Part shown: positions 57,206 through 64,000 of the stretch, in pieces
Position numbering within the stretch: the first letter of the stretch is position 1
Layout of the letters: the number at the start of each line of letters is the position of its first letter
Assembly (NCBI RefSeq): GCF_035582795.1
Contig: NC_134365.1
Span: 222,535,887-222,599,886 of the forward strand
Source: Mycteria americana
Taxonomy: Eukaryota; Chordata; Aves; Ciconiiformes; Ciconiidae
Length of the DNA stretch: 64,000 bases
Direction of reading: 5' to 3'
Translations under genes and position numbers: made by a program
Notes under the pieces: generated by a model
The model's input: only the letters and a program-made list of their open reading frames with translations
What the model was told of the DNA's origin: nothing
The model's database searches: none

Positions 57206-57461
57206 CCTTGGCCAAGGAGCAGCGTTCCCCTTTATGCTGTGTCAGACTTCTCACGCAGCAGAAAATATTTCTGCTGAGGCAGTGTGGCAACCAGCTGAAA
57301 AATATTTACTTTTTTTTTTTTTTTTTAATTTTTCTTAGCAGAACCAGGAAAGAGAGGGCGGCCCTGGATCACCCGGGCAAGCGTGGGCCGCTCACCCTTG
57401 CAGCAGCGTGGTTTTCGTGACCGCGCTCCATCTCTGGGGCACAGCCCATGGCAGGCTCAGG

Positions 57462-57504
57462 TGACTCATATTCCCAAAGGGACGGTAGGACACGTCCTGA
57501 TAAC
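57462..57504. promoter_or_regulatory. Second NF-E2/GATA pair
   Basis: TGACTCA (57462-57468, context GGTGACTCATA) and GATAAC (57499-57504) lie 36 bp apart, 350 bp beyond the MARE cluster. Probably part of the same element. Confidence 0.5.
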
Positions 57505-58399
57505 CAGCCCCTCTTCTTCATCCCCCCCTCTTGCCCTGTTGCAAGTCTGTGTGTGTGGGGGGGTGAAATACGCCGGCTGCTTTTGAAACCTTTCCTGTTT
57601 CCATAGTGGAGGGAAGCACACCACCTTGCTCCCCGTCCCAGAGAAAGGCTCTCAGGGGATCAGAGGGCTCCCCTGCTTCCCCCTGCGCTGGCCGGCGGGC
57701 AGAGATCCTTGTGGGGAAACTGAGGCACCAAACAGGGTGGCTGCTCACCCAAAGTGCCATGAAACGCTCATGGCAGGGCAGGATCCCCCTCGAGAAAGGG
57801 GGTGTCTGCTGCCCCATGCCCTCCTCCTGCCCCAGGGATACAACAAGGTATAATCTTCCTCAGCCAGCCGTCCGTTAGCATTCCGGCTGGACATTGACGC
57901 CAGGCCCGTTTGGCGTTTGCGTAATGCACCGAGCGCAACTCGGTGCCGGTGGCGCTGAGCCTGCTGCGCTCGGGGCAAGCGCTTCCATGTGCCGTGGAGC
58001 TGGCCCCTCTTTCACGGGGATTGAGGAGCTTTTGGGTAAATGCGGTTTAGGGTGACCCATAGCACAAAACACTTGCGTTCCAAAGCATTAAGCTGTGCAG
58101 ACTGAGCTCCCATGTATCATAGGGCACAAAATTCACCCGGGATCTCCTGTCATCCCAGGAGCTGGTGTTTTACACAAGCCCCTTCCAAGCAGGCACACAG
58201 TCAGGATTTGAAGGCTCCGTCGCTGCCCTGGGAAGAGCCTTTTCCTTCGTGTTGGAAATGTGGCACTCCCTGCGGCAACCTCTGCGCCGGTTCATGCACG
58301 CAGCACTGGGAAGAGGACCAACAGACCTTCGGGCTGATGCAAATGAAAGCAAACCCTCTTTTTCCAGGCAGGAAAACCGAGGCAGGGGTTTAAGGAAGG

Positions 58400-58790
58400 G
58401 AGGGGGGAAGAAAAGCAAGGCTGGCCAACCCACCCTGTAAGAGTCGCTGGGACAGACCCGGCTTGTTCCCCCCGGGACCCCCTGCCTCCCCGCGAATCCC
58501 CCACGGCACCGTGCGAGTTGTGTGCGTGGCTTTGCCCCGGGAATGGTGCATGGTGGCCGCGAGGGCCCAGCCCGGCACAGCACCGGGACCCACAACCGCA
58601 GACCCCATGCCCTGCGCAGGTCCGGAGGCGGGTGCGATTTCGGAGGACAGCAAGCCCGCTGTCAGGGGCCCCGGCAGACACCCCGCTGCCGTGGGAGGGT
58701 TCCTGCTCCCTCTAGTGTCGGTGAAACCCCGCGGTGTGCCGAGGCCACGCCGGGGCAGGACGGGGTGAGAGGGACAACTGGGGCACAGCC
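58400..58790. promoter_or_regulatory. Putative 5'HS4-like insulator
   Basis: A GC- and CpG-rich block with homopolymer G and C stretches (about 58399-58410 and 58466-58495). At 58703-58720 the plus strand reads CTGCTCCCTCTAGTGTCG; its reverse complement contains CACTAGAGGGAGCAG, one base from a good CTCF core. In chicken the 5'HS4 CTCF site read on the same strand is CTGCTGCCCCCTAGCGG, so core, flanks and orientation correspond. It lies about 8.75 kb upstream of rho, outside the GATA/NF-E2 clusters, as expected for the domain boundary. Confidence 0.55.
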
Positions 58791-61549
58791 CTGGACACCC
58801 GGTTGTGCTGCCAGCCTGCGAGCACTGGGCAGGGGATGCCTGGTGGGAGCTGGGCTTCCCCCGGACCACGCTCCCATCAGCGACTGGGATTTCCAGAGGA
58901 GCTGCTGGGATTTGGATGCCCCAAGCCCTTCCCCAGTTTGGGTGCTGGTTTTCCAGCCAGGCTGTGTTTGGTGCGAACCACTGTTAATCTGGGGCTTGAT
59001 CCAAAGCCATTCTCAGAAGCACAGCCCGGGTTTGGTTCCCTGTGTGATGAAGGGCAGAGGCGCGCAGAGCAGAGCTGGGGGGAAAGGAGCTGCACCCAGC
59101 TCCTCCAAGCCTTGATTTACCCCGCTCTTTTCCAGAGTTACCAACACAAAGCCAGAGCAGCAGCATGGCTGCTCCCCAGTGCTTTGCACTCTCATTTGCA
59201 CATCAGCAAGGTGTGTGAAAGCCCCTCGCACCCATCGCCCCTGCTGTGAGCCTCCAGCCTGCGGGGTCCATCCTCTCATGGTGACCAAGCATCGTCAGAA
59301 ACTGCCCGCGGAAGCCAGGGAGGGAACGGAGAGCCTTGCGAGGGGCTCGCGGCTCCCTGTGCACACAGCGGACCACCCGGCTGGGGGTGAATTTGTCTCC
59401 TGAGCTGACCTTGCTGATAAAAAACAGATGGGCATCAGCGTGAGGCACGCGTGCGTGGCCAGCAGCTGAGCAAAGGGGGGAGGACAGTGTCTCCCTGCCC
59501 CGATAAATGCCCTGTTCTGCACTGTTGCTAGCACAGCATGAAGCTGTGCTGCTCTAGGGAATCCCTCCCCAATTCAGTAAATCTCTCTGCTGGCAAAACC
59601 CAGTTTTGCCTTCTCAGCAGCTGACTCCCAGGGGGAGGGCCTCACCCTGTCTCCATCAAGAGCAAGGCATCTGGCTGCTGCATTTTCTGGCTTTTCTGGG
59701 CTGGGACCAAGTCCCGTCCCACACCTTCTGGGTCTGAGGTTATGCACAAGGACAGACTTTGCGGGTGAATTTCCTAGTTTCTTCCTTTTTCTCCTCTGTA
59801 CCCCTTTCATCCCATATTCTGACCCTATAGCAGCACTCAGGGACTCTCAGATACACCTCTTTTTAATGGGAATTAGCCACATGCACAAGCGTTTGAGAGG
59901 CTGGTGCTTTCTCATTGCATATTTGGGCACAGAGACGGCAAACCCCTTTGGAGCTGGTCTGGACTGGGAAGGCTCTAATGTCACCTCCAGGTGCCTGGCT
60001 GTACAGAAATTGGTTCAGCTCTGCTCTGCTGTGGGAAAGCCCCCGTGCCACTTCATCCCGTCCGCCACCCCTAACCCTGCACCTCAACCGGAGTAACTAC
60101 GAGCAAGGTCCGTGCACCGGGGTGAGATCCTGGCTCCGTGTAGCAACCTGCTGCAGCAGTTACCAGGGCTGCAGCGAGTCCGCGGTCAGCCTGCACGGGC
60201 TGTGCCTCCGCTCGGCCGGGGCAGGGGAAAGGGCTGTGCGCCGCTTTGCTGTCCCCTGGGGCGTGTGAAGAGCCAGTGCTGGCGCCTGAGCTAGCGGTGA
60301 GCGAACGTCCCTCTTGATGGTCCACGTGGGCTGCGGTTTTTGTGCGTAGCTGTGTGGAATTTACACCCAGGCATCCCGGATGGGAATATGGTCTGCTTAT
60401 CTCCGTTCACTCTGAAAATAAGGCAGCTGCCCCCATCCCTGGGCCACCATCCCAGGCAGGACCCGCTGTGATCAGTCTCGTGGTCTCGGAGAGCTCGAGC
60501 CCGGTGCCACCTCCAGCCTGGCTTGTTTCCCGCGGTCAGCCAGGGGTTTGTGATGGCTGTGGTAACAAGCCTCCATCAAAAAGACTGCACGAATGCAAAT
60601 GATTTAGATACTTAAGTTAACATTTCCCTAATGCAATTTCTCCTTGCAATAAAAATGCATTCACCGTATCCCTGTGCACCATGTTTCTTCATTAGTGTTT
60701 TACCAGTGAGGGAAGACAAGGCCCAAAGAATACAGTAATAAATGTAACTTTAGGTACTGAAATCTGACCATCTTCATCCACTCTGAGGCTCTTGAGCTAC
60801 AATGTTCAGCATTAAATATTCCATTTCTCCCCCTCACCAACAATGGTCATTAAAGCATTTTGTTCTCATCATTTCCTCTAGTCAGATGAAATCCTCCCAG
60901 GGTGTTTATTTTATTATTATGCTGTTTTCAAAACGCTTCATCCATCAGTGCACCAAGTGCTGTGGTAAAATCCATTCCAATACTTAGGAAGACCTCCATG
61001 AACCTTCTGCCTCTCACAAGAACCTTTCTGAGGGCTGAGAGGAGATTTAAATCATACCTAGACACGCTGCTGACCTTCTGAATTAAAGTATAATTACAAC
61101 ACTGCGAGAGCGTCTGCCGTCACGCGATAAGGGCATGGCAAGAGGTCTGTGCAGGGAAAACCCACAAAGAGCTGATGGGGAGGGAGGTGGATGTCCCAGA
61201 GCATCTCTTCTGCTCCAGCCGAACTCAGTGTGTCACCCCGATGCGTGCTCATGTCCTGGTCCCTGAGGACCACCTCACAGTGCTCACTCGAATCCCATTT
61301 CTCTCCCACCACTCCAGTGGCTGCACTCGGGGGCTCACGATGCTCCGCACCCCAAAGCACCCCAACAGGAGGGCTGGACGCAGGTGAGTTACTGCAGGAG
61401 CTTGGAGTGACCCCGGGCAGCTGGAGGGAGCTGGAATGCTCAGGGAGGCATTTTGGGGACAGACGGGGGGGAGGCTGCCGAGTCCAGGCTCATCCAGCCT
61501 CAGCTGCCAGAGCAGTGCTGGGCTTCTGGCTGCGCTGCTTCTAACAGAG
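58791..61549. other. Upstream flank beyond the insulator candidate
   Basis: No gene recognised. GATAAAAAA occurs at about 59412 and an E-box CACGTG at about 60322. Frames of up to 197 codons at 58.5-59.1 kb overlap in several phases and are compositional. Confidence 0.45.
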
Positions 61550-61950
61550 CAAGCCAACACCCACGCCCACATCTCCTTGGTCTTCACCCCATACCCAGTG
61601 AAGCTTATGGTCTGGGTGGTCCAGGCTGGCCAGCAGGACATGGACAGGGTGGCAGACAGTAGTCCTGAAACAGCGGGTGAAGAAGAAGAAAGCTGGAAGG
61701 TGGAAGAAGGCAGAGATGCAGATGTGGGACCATGCAGATGTGGGTCCCACAGGGACCAAAGAGCTTGAGACAGGTGTTCCTGGAAGGCAAACTCAGCACA
61801 TCTTGGAGAACCAAGGTGTATGACCTGACGCTGAAGATAGCATGCGGCACTGGTCAGGAAGGGAGCGGTCACACCATGGGCACTGCTTTTGGTTGTGACA
61901 GCACAAGCCACCTTTGAATGGCTCTGAGACGGGTGGCAGGGATGAAGTGC
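61550..61950 (-). pseudogene. OR52-like pseudogene, 3' remnant
   Basis: Only the last third of a class I OR is readable, on the minus strand and in shifting frames: VACAVTTKSSAHGVTAPFLT (loop 2 to helix 5), SYTLVLQDVLSLPSRNTCLK then LFGPCGTHIC (helix 5-6), HICISAFFHLPAFFFFTRCF (helix 6), HPVHVLLASL (helix 7 start) and YGVKTKEMWAWV (C-tail). At least two frame changes and a deletion removing the LNPIIY part are present, and the 5' two-thirds are missing. It shows that ORs flank the globin cluster on both sides. Confidence 0.8.
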
Positions 61951-62650
61951 ACACTGTCTCTTCCAATACATGAATTAGGAGCCCTCCAAAGAAGTGTGTT
62001 CAGAACAAGCATAAAGTGGTGGCTCTAGATCTTCTTGCCATTGTGTGTTGCAGTTACCAAAATTCAGATTCAAATGAACCTTTAGTGGAAGCAAAAGTCC
62101 CTCCTGAGCTATTGTGTATATATGAACCGGTTCTGGCTCAGGAATCCCCTGGACCACAAACTGCTGAGGGCTGGGAAGGTGCTTGAGGAGTTACTAAGCA
62201 CGCTTGCCCTGTTCTTACATTCTTCTCTTGACACCTGCCTAAGGCCACTTTTGGGGACAGGACACAAGGCCATATAGCTCTGGTCTGCTCCAGAGACCAG
62301 GGACCTGTTGCAGGGTTTCCTTCCACATCCACAGAACTGAAGTGGGGCTGGGAACAACCTTGAGGACCCATCTGTCCATCACCCTGCCACAGAGCAGGAG
62401 CTGCTCTGTCCAAACCACGCCTGGCCTGGCTCTCCAGGGAGGGGGAGGGTGGGAGGAGGAGGAGGGCATCTCTGGAAGGTGTCTCCAGGGTGCATCCCCT
62501 GCCGCCGTCAGCGGGGACCGATGGCGCGGGGCAGAGCTGCATTGCACGCCAGGGTGGACCTGGTGCTGTGAGAGTTAATGTGTCTGAGCACTGAGAAACC
62601 CAGAGCCCTCCTGCTCCCAGAGCAGCCCTCTCCCACAGGGGAACTGCTCG
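61951..62650. other. Intergenic, no gene recognised
   Basis: Nothing assignable. Confidence 0.45.
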
Positions 62651-62658
62651 GGGTCTTC

Positions 62659-62762
62659 TATAAACCCTCTGCTGCCGTGAGCCCTGACGGCCAGGAGCAG
62701 GCTGCTTCCTTGCAGCAGTGCTGGTGGGAAGCTCAGGGCAGCCGTGAGCCAGGCAGGTGAGT
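62659..62762 (+). promoter_or_regulatory. Possible promoter and first exon, plus strand
   Basis: TATAAA at 62659-62664 is followed by a strong splice donor, CAGGTGAGT (GT at 62757), so a ~65-bp first exon could run from about 62690 to 62756. Transcription would head away from the globin genes. In chicken a folate receptor gene lies upstream of the globin insulator, but no folate-receptor coding sequence is visible here, so the identity is open. Confidence 0.3.
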
Positions 62763-64000
62763 GGGCTCTTTGCTCTGTCGTGGAAGATTGCGCGGTGCCC
62801 CTGGCCAGGGCTCAGCTGGGTCCCGGCTCCTCCCAGATGTGGACGCGGTCCATGATGCTCGTCCCTGCAGACACCCCTGTCACCCTCCCATGGGCCAGCT
62901 CATTCCAGCTACCCGGGGTGGGCGTTGCTCCAAGGAGCTGTGCTCTGTCCCCTTTCCAGAGGGCTGGCACAGAGATGCGAGAGCTCTCAGAGACCCCAGA
63001 CTCGCATGTTTCACTGCCTGCGAAGGGGAATAGGCAGCCCTGCGTCCATTCAGAGAACCACTCTTTATGCTAGAGCAGGGTGCAGCCCCTTTTCCACTCA
63101 CAGCTTCGTGAGGACACTCAGTCTCAGTGAAATCCTGGGGTGCATCTGTGGAATTTGTCGTTTTTGGCAGTACATCAAACTGTAAGAGTTAAAATGAGTC
63201 ATCGCTTAGAAAAGCAACCAAAAGGATTCGCCCTTCTTTTGTGCTCAGGCTTTTCCTGACAGGCTATGACACGTGGGAGCTTAGTATGGACCCGATCTCA
63301 AATTTGGGAGGGTCTTGTTTCTACTGAGGTGCTGAAAATGCACCCTGGCTGCTGAGGGGGAGTAGGAGTCTCCTCTTCCCTCCCGCCAGGACAGCCCCAG
63401 CTCATGCTCTGCCTGCTTAAAACCATGACGCTCCCTTGCTGCAGTGCGTGCTGCAGTGGGAGCGTGCTGTTTTGTTGCATAAAACGTGGATGAGACAAGG
63501 AGGTTCCCCAGTTCTTCATGCACGCAACTGATGCAGCATCCGTCTAGCACAGTGTGTGTAAAGCACTGCCAGACCTCTGGAGGAAGAGATGGGGCGTAAT
63601 TTAGGGCAATTAAAAACAACCTCTCACAGATCCGGTACTCTCAGGGTGGACACTGAACTGGCAACTATGGCTGCTTTAACTGAGCCTGTCAGGTACTCGT
63701 GTCTGAAGATAACCTTCTCCCGTAACTCCTCCTCCTTCCCCTCCATGTAATGCAGGGAATGATCTTTGACGAGCTTCTCTTGAGGACTACAGAAAACTCC
63801 CACACGTTAAAGTCTGTAGCTTTGTGCAAGCCCAGTTCAATCCGTGGAACTTGTTCTGTCTTTGCAGTTATCCAAGGGTGCTGCATTGGGCCAGAAGCCT
63901 GTACGCTGAGACAGGGAAGGGCAGAGAGGTGCTGTGAAATAGAAGCCTTATGAATTTGAGGAAAGAACGGCAATATTTCTGCAATCTTCTGAAAGGACAG
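62763..64000. other. Window end, no gene recognised
   Basis: Non-coding to the end of the window; no exon of a known family seen. Confidence 0.4.

Noticed and set aside
58522-59115. 197-codon frame in the insulator-side flank
   Set aside because: GC-rich compositional frame with competing overlapping frames; not similar to any family I know.
62577-63060. Folate receptor exons
   Set aside because: Expected by analogy with chicken, but no cysteine-rich folate-receptor sequence appears in any frame.

Overview
This window is bird nuclear DNA carrying the whole beta-globin gene cluster inside an array of class I (family 51/52) olfactory receptor (OR) genes. The bird assignment rests on four rho/betaH/betaA/epsilon-type globin genes, many CR1 LINE copies ending in ATTCTATG repeats, and avian LTRs that start TGTCCTGGTTT and end in CCACAACA. 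I could not name the species.

Layout on the + strand. Positions 1-31,100 are OR territory. There are two intact one-exon receptors (3366-4319, OR51E2-like; 10973-11917, OR52-like) and three broken ones (17.7-18.6 kb; 21.6-22.6 kb on minus; 30.1-31.0 kb). Between them lie CR1 LINEs (one with a 572-codon open reverse-transcriptase frame at 15.7-17.4 kb), an older L3-like LINE, three solo or fragmentary LTRs and long purine/pyrimidine simple repeats.

Positions 32,290-50,120 hold the globin cluster, all on the minus strand, so transcription order is rho (49962-48336), betaH (42395-41079), betaA (39015-37519), epsilon (34140-32397). Each gene has three exons of 92, 223 and 129 bp, a first intron of exactly 115 bp, TATA and CCAAT boxes and an AATAAA signal. 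The order matches chicken. A compact block of GATA, CACC and NF-E2 motifs at 36.8-37.1 kb, just 3' of betaA, fits the shared betaA/epsilon enhancer.

Positions 50,120-64,000 are the upstream flank. GATA plus NF-E2/MARE motif clusters at 54.3 and 56.7-57.5 kb look like locus-control elements. A GC-rich block at 58.4-58.8 kb carries a CTCF-like site in the same orientation as the chicken 5'HS4 insulator. Beyond it lie another OR remnant (61.55-61.95 kb, minus) and a possible plus-strand promoter/first exon (62.66-62.76 kb). No folate-receptor coding exon was found.

Points deserving a second look: rho, betaA and epsilon share an almost identical intron 1, and rho and epsilon share a whole promoter-to-exon-2 block, which points to recent gene conversion; betaH has an odd C-terminus (HEYN) and lacks a CACCC box; betaA lacks the usual Arg104 and Arg135 of the phosphate site; and GATAAAAG TATA boxes occur on the embryonic genes but not on betaA.
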